A stretch of 64,000 nucleotides of DNA from Terasakiella sp. SH-1 (GCF_004564135.1 NZ_CP038255.1:1210501-1274500), one strand, 5' to 3'; shown: positions 48,607 through 55,919, numbered from the stretch's first letter. Made by a program: numbers and translations. Notes: generated from the sequence alone by a model not told the origin.

Positions 48607-49380
48607 ATGCGTATTACGATCCTGGGATGTGGGCCATCAGGTGGCGTGCCCGGGATCGGGCCTTATTGGGGAAAGTGCGATCCTCAAAACCCCAAAAACC
48701 GCCGTTTACGGCCCTCTATCCTCATTCAGGATCATGATGTATCTCTACTAGTGGATACGTCACCAGACCTAAGACAGCAGCTTTTAAGCGTGGATTATGG
48801 CCGCATTGACGCGGTTCTTTATACCCATGGGCATGCGGACCATCTTCATGGCATTGATGATCTGCGTAGTGTCAATCGACAACAAAATGAAGCGATTGAT
48901 ATCTACCTTAACCAAGAAACACTGGATCATATTGAGCAGCGTTTTGGCTATGTGCTGGAGCCTTTGGCTGAAGGTGCAGATATGTTTTATAAGCCGGTTC
49001 TGATCCCGCATCTGGTGGTGCCGGGAACTGCGTTTGAAGTTAAAGACCTGTCTGTGATGCCAATTTTGCAGGATCATGGCTATTGCGAGACCATTGGATA
49101 TCGTATTGGTGATTTTGCCTATTCCACAGACGTCGTAAATATGGCTCCTGAGAGCTTTGAGCTGCTGGCAGGGGTAAAGACCTGGGTGATAGGAACGCTC
49201 ATAGACACGCCTCATACGACCCATGCAGACGTGGATAAGGCGCTTCGGTGGATTGAGCGTATAGGCCCTAAGAAGGCGTTTTTGACCCATTTAGGTAGTG
49301 CATTGGACTATCAGACGCTGACAGAGACGCTACCGTCACATGTGCGCCCATGTTTTGATGGGCTGCAAATAGAGCTGTAA
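48607..49380 (+). CDS. MBL-fold metallo-hydrolase (PhnP-like)
   Basis: A 257-residue metallo-beta-lactamase fold protein. The metal-binding motif THGHADHLHGIDDLR and the later QDHGYCETIGYRIGDFAYSTDV and FLTHLG supply the ligands. The N-terminus ILGCGPSGGVPGIGPYWGKC is typical of the PhnP-like group often found after tatD in alphaproteobacteria. PhnP hydrolyses cyclic phosphodiesters; no phn genes are nearby. It is the last chromosomal gene before the dif site. Confidence 0.9.
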   Translation: MRITILGCGPSGGVPGIGPYWGKCDPQNPKNRRLRPSILIQDHDVSLLVDTSPDLRQQLLSVDYGRIDAVLYTHGHADHLHGIDDLRSVNRQQNEAIDIYLNQETLDHIEQRFGYVLEPLAEGADMFYKPVLIPHLVVPGTAFEVKDLSVMPILQDHGYCETIGYRIGDFAYSTDVVNMAPESFELLAGVKTWVIGTLIDTPHTTHADVDKALRWIERIGPKKAFLTHLGSALDYQTLTETLPSHVRPCFDGLQIEL

Positions 49381-49741
49381 GCGCTCTAGATTCATCTTCC
49401 TGATTCTTGTTTTGCTAGACTCATCTCAGTGATTCTATTTCTGCACCTTGGTGAAAATAGGGGGCTGTTTGAGTGTTTTTTCGCTTAAGCGCGAACGCAT
49501 TTTATTGAGTTAATTCACTCTGAGTTTTTCTGTTTTCTTTAGCTGAAAATGAGCTTCTTTCTAAGCATCAATTTACGTGAAGTTTGTTTGAGAAATAGAT
49601 GGCTGAATCGCAAGGGTAGAAAAGTTAAACTGTTTTTTGCGTATCAAAATCAAAGAAATCCATTCTTATTATTGGGCGGTTAATAATGCTAAATTCCACA
49701 TCTAATACCATCTAAGTCATTGATATATTATGTATATAAAA
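49381..49741. other. Gene-free chromosomal region leading to dif
   Basis: 361 AT-rich bases after the MBL gene. I see no coding frame. The segment ends in an inverted repeat that abuts dif. A GC-poor, untranslated stretch is usual near the replication terminus site. Confidence 0.6.
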
Positions 49742-49757
49742 AATATACATAATATAT
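49724..49757. repeat. Perfect 15-bp inverted repeat overlapping the XerD half of dif
   Basis: ATATATTATGTATAT (49724-49738) and ATATACATAATATAT (49743-49757) are exact reverse complements separated by AAAA. The right arm includes the XerD-binding half and centre of dif; the left arm is therefore an inverted spare XerD half-site. Confidence 0.8.
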
Positions 49758-49769
49758 ATTATGCGACAA
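49742..49769 (-). other. dif site (XerC/XerD recombination site), left end of prophage (attL)
   Basis: Read on the minus strand: XerC half TTGTCGCATAA, centre TATATA, XerD half TTATGTATATT. It matches E. coli dif at about 20 of 28 positions, with GCATAA-TnTATA-TTATGT intact. The XerD half faces the chromosome and the XerC half faces the prophage. The 17 bases TATATATTATGCGACAA (49753-49769) recur exactly at 61023-61039. It should mark the chromosome dimer resolution site in the terminus region. Confidence 0.82.
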
Positions 49770-49894
49770 TGTATCACTATTTGCGCCGCCGCCATTCTTA
49801 AACCACCCTCTCTTTGTCTGTTGAGATTTTACTTTAACTTACAACCATCGCGTTATGATTGTGGTTCAAATAAGTATCTTTGAAAAAGCTTAAT

Positions 49895-49960
49895 GCGGCA
49901 CTTACACCAGAAGAAAAAATTAAAACTTTTGGTGTTTAAAGTGCCGCTAATTTTTTTTTT
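49895..49960 (+). terminator. Strong hairpin with T run upstream of the left-end regulator
   Basis: GCGGCACTT (49895-49903) pairs with AAGTGCCGC (49939-49947), with further pairing of ACCA/TGGT inside, followed by TAATTTTTTTTTT. It stands only 19 bases before the GTG of the next gene. It could stop transcription entering across the attachment site or act as an attenuator. Confidence 0.75.
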
Positions 49961-49978
49961 GATTGTGGAGTGATTTCT

Positions 49979-50479
49979 GTGTTTGAAGAGCTTGATTTTC
50001 GATTTTCTAATGCTCTTTCGTCTTTCGACGCTGAACAGTTGCAGATTCTTGCAGCCTATTATCGGGCCATGGCAGACCAATTTGACGCACGCGCTCAACA
50101 ACTCATTGATTACCCCTCCAGTCCTCCAGTCTGTAAAAGATTTGCCAAAGAAGTACGCACGCGAATTGTGAACGGTCAGGATTTAGAAGACGCACTGGAG
50201 GACTGTGAACGCTATTTCCAAGTAGATCAGAGACTATTCAAAGCTGATTTTTTCCGGTTCTATGGAGAAAATGCCATTGAGAAAGCCGTTGCAGATCGTC
50301 CTGCCAATGTGAACAAACGGATTATAAAAGCCTTCAAGGGTGGCCTTACACGTCAACAGCTGGCAGATACGTTTCAAATGCCCAAAGGTGAAATTAGCCA
50401 GATCATAAAGACATGGCAGAACCGGAATAAACAGACCCTACCCTATGACAAAGGTCCCGACTGGTGCTATGAGGCATAA
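49979..50479 (+). CDS. Prophage HTH-containing regulatory protein
   Basis: A 166-residue protein. I choose GTG 49979, eight bases after GGAG; GTG 49970 is an alternative. The N-terminal half is helical (DAEQLQILAAYYRAMADQFDARAQQL). The C-terminal half has a helix-turn-helix: GGLTRQQLADTFQMPKGEISQIIKTWQNR. It is the only plus-strand gene at the left end and is convergent with the structural operon. It is likely a transcription regulator of lysogeny or late genes. Not recognised as a named family. Confidence 0.75.
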   Translation: MFEELDFRFSNALSSFDAEQLQILAAYYRAMADQFDARAQQLIDYPSSPPVCKRFAKEVRTRIVNGQDLEDALEDCERYFQVDQRLFKADFFRFYGENAIEKAVADRPANVNKRIIKAFKGGLTRQQLADTFQMPKGEISQIIKTWQNRNKQTLPYDKGPDWCYEA

Positions 50480-50481
50480 AA

Positions 50482-50513
50482 AAAGAGCGTTGCCCATTAC
50501 AGCAACGCTCTTT
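50482..50513. terminator. Bidirectional terminator between regulator and structural operon
   Basis: A perfect 12-bp stem AAAGAGCGTTGC/GCAACGCTCTTT with an eight-base loop. It lies between the stops of convergent genes, with A/T-rich tails on both sides. Confidence 0.9.
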
Positions 50514-50544
50514 CAAGTTTAGGAGATTACCGTGTCAAAAACGG

Positions 50545-50676
50545 TCAGCTTTTAACCTTCACCACACGACCACCTGGCATATACTTGAAGCCTTTTTTAA
50601 GTTTGCCGTTTTTGTCCAGTGCATTCATCTTTTGAGCCGCTGAGAACTTATTGCGGAATTTCTTTTTACGTGCCAT
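50545..50676 (-). CDS. Small basic phage protein (43 residues)
   Basis: ATG 50676 overlaps the stop of the previous gene (TAATG). The 43-residue product begins MARKKKFRNKFSAAQKM and ends RVVKVKS. It is strongly basic (Lys/Arg about one third) with no membrane segment, so nucleic-acid or membrane-surface binding inside the virion is plausible. It is the last gene of the structural operon. Unknown family. Confidence 0.75.
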   Translation of the reverse strand: MARKKKFRNKFSAAQKMNALDKNGKLKKGFKYMPGGRVVKVKS

Positions 50677-50903
50677 TAGCCGCGCCCCTTCTCTTTCATA
50701 AACATGGAAGCAAGACCGAAAATCAGAGTTGCAACACCGAAGAGTGGGCCACCTGTTGCAAATGAAGTCCCGGCATCAACGGCGACTTCTACGCCTTGGG
50801 CTACTTGCGGGTTATCAAATAGTTGGGCCACGCCTAAAGCTGCAACGCCCATACCGCTGATCGTTGACGGTTCTGACACACGTTTTACAAATTCGTTATC
50901 CAT
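50676..50903 (-). CDS. Small phage membrane protein (75 residues)
   Basis: A 75-residue protein with one or two Gly/Ala-rich hydrophobic segments (ISGMGVAALGVAQLF and GPLFGVATLIFGLASMFM) and a basic end KEKGRG. This composition is typical of small virion-membrane proteins of corticovirus-like phages or of holins. It is coupled to the next gene by TAATG. Confidence 0.75.
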   Translation of the reverse strand: MDNEFVKRVSEPSTISGMGVAALGVAQLFDNPQVAQGVEVAVDAGTSFATGGPLFGVATLIFGLASMFMKEKGRG

Positions 50904-50913
50904 AACTTTGTCC

Positions 50914-51066
50914 TTAGTTTAAAAGTTTCAAATATTTTAAAGCAGTTTCCAAAACGGCCATTCGTTCTTTCATAGAAACCATTTCAGGCAGTAACCAAGA
51001 TAAAATCCCGGCGGTTACCACAGAAGCCAGATGACCGCTGGCTTGAATAAGTTTTAAAAAATCCAT
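50914..51066 (-). CDS. Small phage membrane protein (50 residues), possible holin-like
   Basis: I start at ATG 51066, which overlaps the upstream stop (TGATG) and follows GGGGGAAAG. The 50-residue product has a membrane helix (LASVVTAGILSWLLPEM) followed by a coiled-coil-like segment (KERMAVLETALKYLKLL). A longer frame to 51099 overlaps the upstream small gene. A lysis or virion-membrane role is inferred from the neighbouring hydrolase. Confidence 0.7.
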   Translation of the reverse strand: MDFLKLIQASGHLASVVTAGILSWLLPEMVSMKERMAVLETALKYLKLLN

Positions 51067-51173
51067 CAGTCTTTCCCCCAGTTGACCAGAAGCCACCAAA
51101 TAAAGGAGATAGCGGCCATCATTTTAATCAGGCCGTGTTGTGGGTTTTTTGCTGGTAAAATTACGGCGCCCAT
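51066..51173 (-). CDS. Small phage membrane protein (35 residues)
   Basis: A 35-residue product starting MGAVILPAKNPQHGL with a membrane helix (IKMMAAISFIWWLLVNW) and KD at the end. Its ATG overlaps the upstream stop (TAATG) and its stop overlaps the downstream ATG (TGATG). The unbroken chain of overlaps makes it likely to be translated. Confidence 0.7.
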   Translation of the reverse strand: MGAVILPAKNPQHGLIKMMAAISFIWWLLVNWGKD

Positions 51174-51373
51174 TATTTTTTTCTCCGAAACTTAAAATAG
51201 GCCCAGACCCCTACCGCGCCGATCCCGGCAACGATGTATTTTGTGCGTGCGCCTTTTCGTTCATCAGCTGTTACAGGGTCATCATCAGGCCCTTTCATAA
51301 CCTGATAGGTTCCAGCAGCACCTAAGCCGACTAAACCAATTACTTTTGCTGCTGCCCAAAATAATGCTGGCAT
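51173..51373 (-). CDS. Phage two-helix membrane protein (66 residues)
   Basis: A 66-residue protein with two membrane helices (FWAAAKVIGLVGLGAAGTYQV and YIVAGIGAVGVWAYFKF) separated by a charged loop (KGPDDDPVTADERKGAR), ending RRKK. Coupled both ways by TAATG. Likely in the virion inner membrane or part of the lysis module, as it is next to the cell-wall hydrolase. Confidence 0.75.
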   Translation of the reverse strand: MPALFWAAAKVIGLVGLGAAGTYQVMKGPDDDPVTADERKGARTKYIVAGIGAVGVWAYFKFRRKK

Positions 51374-51867
51374 TAGGCAAGCCCCTTATAGAATTCATGA
51401 CCGCCAGCCGTGTAACTTGCCACATGGCCTACTGCCCAGTTCGCATACAAGCCACGGACCTTATAATGGTAAACATCATATCCGATGTGGTTCGGCATCG
51501 TTCCGGCCATGGCTTCACCAGCAATTTCATAAGCCAGATTAAAAACATCATTGTCCCCTGGCATAAGCTTTTCGATCTTTGAACGGTTTGGATCGTTATA
51601 ATTCCAGCATGAGAACTGCCATGGTTTCAGGCAAACACTTGCAATGTCATTCCCCCACCAGCCACCACGATTGACACGGTTTAAAATTACCTGAGCAACA
51701 CACTCCATACCGTGACGGCCTTCCCCGCGTGCTTCACCATATAAAGTCCGGGCCATAGTCAGGCGTATTTGTTCGTTTGGCTTATATTCTGTTTGTTTGT
51801 CCATTTGACTTGCTCCAAAGATCAGCGCCGCCGCACCGACGGCTATCAGCAACGCTTTCTTACTCAT
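51373..51867 (-). CDS. SleB/CwlJ-type cell-wall hydrolase
   Basis: A 164-residue peptidoglycan hydrolase of the Hydrolase_2 family (PF07486). An N-terminal membrane anchor (ALLIAVGAAALIFGASQM) is followed by the catalytic domain: TLYGEARGEGRHGMECVAQV with the catalytic-type Glu, ILNRVNRGGWWGNDIASVC and WQFSCWN. In tailless phages such virion or lysis enzymes open the peptidoglycan during entry or release. The stop overlaps the downstream start. Confidence 0.9.
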   Translation of the reverse strand: MSKKALLIAVGAAALIFGASQMDKQTEYKPNEQIRLTMARTLYGEARGEGRHGMECVAQVILNRVNRGGWWGNDIASVCLKPWQFSCWNYNDPNRSKIEKLMPGDNDVFNLAYEIAGEAMAGTMPNHIGYDVYHYKVRGLYANWAVGHVASYTAGGHEFYKGLA

Positions 51868-51904
51868 TTTGTTTTCACCGGATCAGAACCGGGCTTGATA
51901 CGTT

Positions 51905-52843
51905 TTATTGCCATTGTACCCATACCCCATAAATTTCATTTGAAACCCCGGCGGTTCCCTCAAAGCGCCAAACGATTTGCGTCCCAGCCACCCCTGTAAA
52001 AGGAATGTCGCAGGTTGAAATGTTTAATTCCCCTTCATTTGGAAACCACGCAGAACCCTGCGCCTCAACAGTAGAGGCACTGGCAAAAGTGACGCCATTA
52101 TCGCGTGAGATTTTAACCACACCGTCCAGTGCGACAGAATGCAGCAGAACCAGCCGCGCCGTAGATGGGCTTTCAGTCGCATCCTGCGCAACCCCTTGGA
52201 GGACCAAGGCCGGGTTATTCGCTTCAAAAACACGCCATTCTGCCATGTACCAATTCGCCTCAGCGGGGGACGTGTTGCCTGTTGGAATTAAGCGCCAATG
52301 CTTATGCGCCCCGACACTGGACCAAGAAATAGTCTTATCCGTCCCACCTGTTACGTTTGGAGTAAATTGTGTCCAGTCCGTCCCATTATCAGAATAAGCC
52401 ACATCAAAAGCAGACACATACTGGTTGCCGTAGCTTGTTGTCTGGTCCAGAAACATTTCAACAATTTCTTTGTCAGCCGCAAAGGATTGCTGCAAGTAAA
52501 TCCCATTCAGATAGTGATTGATCCCATCTACAGCAAACCCCGTAGACATATCCTCGTCATACAAACGAGAAATAGGGGTTCCACTTGGGGCATTACTTGC
52601 ATCTGTTGACGCCGAAGCAACATTAACCAAGGCGCTATTCACAGAGTATTTACCCGCCGAATAGACATGACCGGAACAAGCCCCGGTATTCATGCCCATT
52701 TCATCGCTAAATTGGTCCGCAAAGCCATCGACCATTTTGGAAATCGACCAGCCGTTATCAACCATTTGACGTAGGAAGTTTTCAGCCGCTAATTGGCGGG
52801 CCACCGCATCATAGGAAACACCGCCACCTGTTGAGCCAGACAT
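51905..52843 (-). CDS. Candidate receptor-binding spike with discoidin-like (F5/8C) domain
   Basis: A 312-residue, beta-rich protein. Residues about 65-215 resemble a discoidin/F5/8 type C domain: YSDNGTDWTQFTPNV is the classic SxDGxxW-like strand, and HKHWRLIPT the later strand. The N-terminus has a helical attachment-like part (VARQLAAENFLRQMVDNGW), and the C-terminus is another beta domain. Discoidin domains bind glycans or lipids, so a vertex spike binding host surface sugar fits. It starts directly after the upstream stop. Confidence 0.65.
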   Translation of the reverse strand: MSGSTGGGVSYDAVARQLAAENFLRQMVDNGWSISKMVDGFADQFSDEMGMNTGACSGHVYSAGKYSVNSALVNVASASTDASNAPSGTPISRLYDEDMSTGFAVDGINHYLNGIYLQQSFAADKEIVEMFLDQTTSYGNQYVSAFDVAYSDNGTDWTQFTPNVTGGTDKTISWSSVGAHKHWRLIPTGNTSPAEANWYMAEWRVFEANNPALVLQGVAQDATESPSTARLVLLHSVALDGVVKISRDNGVTFASASTVEAQGSAWFPNEGELNISTCDIPFTGVAGTQIVWRFEGTAGVSNEIYGVWVQWQ

Positions 52844-53392
52844 TTAGAATTCCTCCAGAACATAAACATCAACCGTACCAGTGGCGGCAATCCCATAAAT
52901 ATCGCTTTTACTTTGATCCAGCACAAACTCACTTGAAATCGGATAGCCCTTTGTTGTCGTATCTACATCACTTTCACCTATAAAGATTTCAGCATTATTC
53001 TTAGGCTTAAGCACCAGTGAAAAGCGCCCTGCCCCAGATGAAATCAAAGTTGGTACACTGGATACTGTGACTTTACGCCCTTTGGCTGTTGTGCCCCGTT
53101 TGATTTCTAAATCATCAAGAAGGGTGCGCCCATCGTAGTAATCATCATCAGTACAAAGAACCGTAATCGTATTCGGCGCTGTATGGATATTCTTGATCTC
53201 AAATTCATCAAAACCACCCTCAGGGCTACGTTTTGATTTATTTTCAGACTGAATACGCCGTTCACCACCAAACCCTTGTTCAAAAGGCCCGTCTGCGCTC
53301 AATACAATGAAGTGACGCCCACCTTCTGAAACGCGCCAAATTTGGCCCGGTTGCAAAGTTTGCGTATCACGATAATTGCGACGATCACCCAT
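52844..53392 (-). CDS. Beta-rich phage structural protein, candidate penton or spike base
   Basis: A 182-residue protein, mostly beta by composition (GQIWRVSEGGRHFIVLSADG, FSLVLKPKNNAEIFIGESDV, VDVYVLEEF). The last part resembles a small jelly-roll-like domain seen in many phage fibre or penton proteins, but I cannot assign it. It stands between the spike candidate and a tail-anchored membrane protein, so vertex function is a reasonable inference. The start overlaps the previous stop by one base. Confidence 0.6.
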   Translation of the reverse strand: MGDRRNYRDTQTLQPGQIWRVSEGGRHFIVLSADGPFEQGFGGERRIQSENKSKRSPEGGFDEFEIKNIHTAPNTITVLCTDDDYYDGRTLLDDLEIKRGTTAKGRKVTVSSVPTLISSGAGRFSLVLKPKNNAEIFIGESDVDTTTKGYPISSEFVLDQSKSDIYGIAATGTVDVYVLEEF

Positions 53393-53766
53393 TAATCTTT
53401 ACCCCAAAATAACCACATTGCAAAAAGAGATACCCCTGTAAAAAGAAGCCCTTTAACCGTCATTTCAGCCATTTCCTTGGCGTCATTCTCGGTCTTTTCT
53501 TCTGCAATTTTTAAACTTTCAATAGACAGTTTTTCTGCCAGATCACGCGAGGCTGTCATGACATCCCGTGATAAATCCATAGAAGCTTCACCCAAAGCTT
53601 GCGCAAGGTTCAGCCCGTTCGGGTCCATCGCTTCAATGATCACGTCACCCGCACTTGAAGCAATGCCGCCATTTTCCAAAATCTGACGAGTGTCATAGAT
53701 ATCATCGTCATAAGTTGTTGTTGTCTGGTTGGATGAACTGGATTGACTTGAAGACTTAGAACCCAT
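53392..53766 (-). CDS. Phage protein with C-terminal membrane anchor (124 residues)
   Basis: A 124-residue protein: a low-complexity Ser/Gln/Thr N-terminus (KSSSQSSSSNQTTTTYDDD), a helical middle (about 55-100) and a C-terminal membrane helix (GLLFTGVSLFAMWLFW). The tail-anchored layout matches two neighbouring genes, and suggests proteins that link the virion membrane to the capsid. Unknown family. Confidence 0.75.
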   Translation of the reverse strand: MGSKSSSQSSSSNQTTTTYDDDIYDTRQILENGGIASSAGDVIIEAMDPNGLNLAQALGEASMDLSRDVMTASRDLAEKLSIESLKIAEEKTENDAKEMAEMTVKGLLFTGVSLFAMWLFWGKD

Positions 53767-53768
53767 GA

Positions 53769-54176
53769 TTAGAACCTGTAGACTTCTTCAGCCAGCTTTG
53801 CACCAGCCGCACGCAAAGCACGACCAACGGCCCGATTTGACGTGTGCGCACGCATATGCTGGCAATTCTTATTCTTCATTTCTTGGATCAAGGCAGGCAT
53901 AGCCCGTTTCAGGCCGTTTCGTGTGCCTACCAATGATGCACCCGCCTGAATAACCAACTCACGTGCCTGTCCCACAGGATCAACCCATAGGCAACAATAT
54001 CCAAGACGTTCAGCAGGAGAAACGGCCATATCAATGACCGCGAAAAGAACGGTACTGCCACGCGCAACCTCAGTTTTCAAATCGGCAATTGAATAGGTCG
54101 GATCGTTTCCAATAGCCTCAGCCATTTTACGTTCCGCTTCTTCATTCCAATTTGCACGTTGAAGAACAACACTCAT
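53769..54176 (-). CDS. GNAT-like protein in phage structural operon
   Basis: A 135-residue protein with the sequence pattern of an N-acetyltransferase fold: LFAVIDM...ERLGYCCLWVDP (strands 2-4), ELVIQAGASLVGTRNGLKRAMPALIQEMKNKNCQHMRAHTSNRAVGRALRAAGAK... (helix, strand and final elements; the full run is at residues 70-135). The acetyl-CoA loop Q/RxxGxG/A is not clear (ASLVGTRNG), so activity is uncertain. It overlaps the upstream gene by 4 bases. It may modify virion or host protein, or serve as a structural variant. Confidence 0.6.
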   Translation of the reverse strand: MSVVLQRANWNEEAERKMAEAIGNDPTYSIADLKTEVARGSTVLFAVIDMAVSPAERLGYCCLWVDPVGQARELVIQAGASLVGTRNGLKRAMPALIQEMKNKNCQHMRAHTSNRAVGRALRAAGAKLAEEVYRF

Positions 54177-54406
54177 TTTTTCTTTTTTCCCTTGCTAAGC
54201 CAAGAGGTCGCGACAAAGGCAACCAATGCGAAAATCGCAATTTTGCCTAATTCAGTCGTGACACCACTTGTTTTGTAATTGAATGGCATGGAGACGCCGG
54301 ATGTGCGCGAACCGATATCATTTTGACCTCGGTTCGAGCTTTCCGCACGGCCAGCTGCCATTGAACTATTCTGGAAGGACCATCCCCCACCGCCAGTAGG
54401 TTCCAT
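54173..54406 (-). CDS. Phage protein with C-terminal membrane anchor (77 residues)
   Basis: A 77-residue protein with a Gly/Ser-rich N-terminus (EPTGGGGWSFQNSS) and a C-terminal membrane helix (IAIFALVAFVATSWL) followed by SKGKKKK. Same tail-anchored design as genes 53392 and 54418. Probably a virion membrane protein. The stop overlaps the GNAT-like start (ATGA). Confidence 0.75.
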   Translation of the reverse strand: MEPTGGGGWSFQNSSMAAGRAESSNRGQNDIGSRTSGVSMPFNYKTSGVTTELGKIAIFALVAFVATSWLSKGKKKK

Positions 54407-54417
54407 CTCAAAGCCCC

Positions 54418-54732
54418 TTATTTCGACAGGAACTTAAAGATTGCGATACCACCAACAATAATCCCGATGATCACGCCGATCTTTTCCAATGAAAGAGGTT
54501 TCTTCGTTGGATTTGACCAGTCTGACTGCATCCAGTTTGGATTTGCAGTGTCGCCCACCGTTGGCGGAGGCGGCATTGAGTTATTTGAATTATATGCAGA
54601 TGAAAGTTCCATCTGTTTTTTGTTCAAATCCCATTCAGCCGCCGTTTTTCCAATTTCCAGAATATCCTGAAAAATAGAACCGCCACCGGAGATCGTGCTA
54701 CCACCGCTAAAACCTAAATAGTTTGAAAGCAT
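54418..54732 (-). CDS. Phage protein with C-terminal membrane anchor (104 residues)
   Basis: A 104-residue protein: Gly/Ser-rich start (YLGFSGGSTISGGGSIF), helical middle (DILEIGKTAAEWDLNKKQME), Pro-rich stretch and a C-terminal membrane helix (GVIIGIIVGGIAIFKFL). It starts 12 bases after the major capsid protein gene. A likely membrane-capsid linker. Unknown family. Confidence 0.75.
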   Translation of the reverse strand: MLSNYLGFSGGSTISGGGSIFQDILEIGKTAAEWDLNKKQMELSSAYNSNNSMPPPPTVGDTANPNWMQSDWSNPTKKPLSLEKIGVIIGIIVGGIAIFKFLSK

Positions 54733-54744
54733 GACAGCACCCCT

Positions 54745-55641
54745 TTACTTTTTGTCTGCAAAATCCATCGGATTGTAGAGCGTTTCACAGACATAGCGGA
54801 CCGTACCTGATACAGCGCCTTCAACGTTTGTATCGGTGTTCCACCACTTGGACGTATCAACAATATCCTGCGGACGGTTGCCCGCAAAATCAATGTGTGT
54901 GTAACCAGCTTGAGGAACACGGCCAGAGGTTCGGTAAGACGCAATATCTGCCAGATATGGCAAATGTGCCTTTTCCATTTCAAAAATATCTGTACGGTTT
55001 GTACGAATTTTGAAACGATCAATATCCGTGCTTGCAATGTGCAGAGCCTTGAGGCCACGCTGCATACCGTCTAGATAATCTTCTTTCAGGTTATGGACGC
55101 CGGATGTTGTAAATTGCAGTTCACCGCCAAGAACGCGAATGATTTCACCAACAGGCTGGTTACCACCGGAATAAACAGCATGACGTGTCTCCAATGTGTA
55201 AACAAACGCACCAGCTTTAAGTTTCAGCTTAATTGTAACCTTGGAAAGGTCACTTGTACCCAAGCCTGCACCGTCTTCGGCATTGATGACTTCTTTACCA
55301 TCGCTCACCTGATCCATATACGGCAAGGCATGAATGATAGGGAAAATACCGTTATCATCTTCAAGAGGAAAATCAGTGTATTTCAAAATACAATCAATGT
55401 ATTCAGAGCCTGTGCATTCAATGATTGTATGCGTCCCCATGCGAGAGGATGAATCGCCTTTAATCTTGAATTCCACTTCTTCAATGTGGGTACGCATCTG
55501 AGCAATGGTTGCAGGCACGCCGTCAATTGTCAGCGTATTCATATGCAAAGCATATTTAACATCGGTATCACACATAAGTGTAGCGTTACCGCCCGGTGTT
55601 ACATGCTCCCAATCATCACCAGTAAGGACATATTTACTCAT
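54745..55641 (-). CDS. Candidate major capsid protein (double jelly-roll type)
   Basis: A 298-residue soluble, beta-rich protein with a strong ribosome site (AAGGAG). The size is close to PM2 P2 (about 270) and FLiP MCP (about 330). The position after the packaging ATPase, the lack of a signal or membrane segment and features such as HTIIECTGSEYIDCILKYTD, the mid-protein LKLKAGAFVYTLETRH and the late GYTHIDFAGNRPQDI (a pattern seen in related phage coat proteins) support the call. Fold assignment is inference; structure prediction would decide it. Confidence 0.65.
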   Translation of the reverse strand: MSKYVLTGDDWEHVTPGGNATLMCDTDVKYALHMNTLTIDGVPATIAQMRTHIEEVEFKIKGDSSSRMGTHTIIECTGSEYIDCILKYTDFPLEDDNGIFPIIHALPYMDQVSDGKEVINAEDGAGLGTSDLSKVTIKLKLKAGAFVYTLETRHAVYSGGNQPVGEIIRVLGGELQFTTSGVHNLKEDYLDGMQRGLKALHIASTDIDRFKIRTNRTDIFEMEKAHLPYLADIASYRTSGRVPQAGYTHIDFAGNRPQDIVDTSKWWNTDTNVEGAVSGTVRYVCETLYNPMDFADKK

Positions 55642-55653
55642 GTAAATTACTCC

Positions 55654-55791
55654 TTACAGATAGCCGTTTACAACATCAGTGGCGGTACCATAGTTACCGT
55701 CAAAAATGAAACGCTTAATCGCGCTGCAAACCACAAACATAATACCAAAAGCGGCCCATGCCTTAGGATTTTTCAAAGAGCCAAAGCCCAT
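55654..55791 (-). CDS. Small phage membrane protein (45 residues)
   Basis: ATG 55791 follows GGAG at seven bases. The 45-residue product starts MGFGSLKNPKAW, has a membrane helix (AAFGIMFVVCSAI), then KRFIFDGNYG and ends VVNGYL. It is the first gene after the operator-like palindromes at 55883-55919 and immediately before the major capsid gene. Probably a virion membrane protein. Confidence 0.75.
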   Translation of the reverse strand: MGFGSLKNPKAWAAFGIMFVVCSAIKRFIFDGNYGTATDVVNGYL

Positions 55792-55882
55792 ATCTTTTCT
55801 CCAAAATTCAAACCAAAATCAGCCCACTCCCCGTGTGGGTTAAGTGAGCTGATTTCGCCGGAACGGGAGACTTTTATCAAAC

Positions 55883-55919
55883 GGTCTAATAGACCTATGG
55901 GTCTAATACCTATTAGACC
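55883..55919. promoter_or_regulatory. Paired palindromes of GGTCTA type upstream of the capsid genes
   Basis: GGTCTAATAGACC (55883-55895) is a palindrome around a central base. It is followed by GGTCTAATA-CC-TATTAGACC (55900-55919), whose arms are perfect inverted repeats. A matching GGTCTATTAGACC lies at 57519-57531, and a half-site GGTCTAATA is at about 55980. The spacing and gene positions suggest operators for late genes, or processing sites. Inference. Confidence 0.5.
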
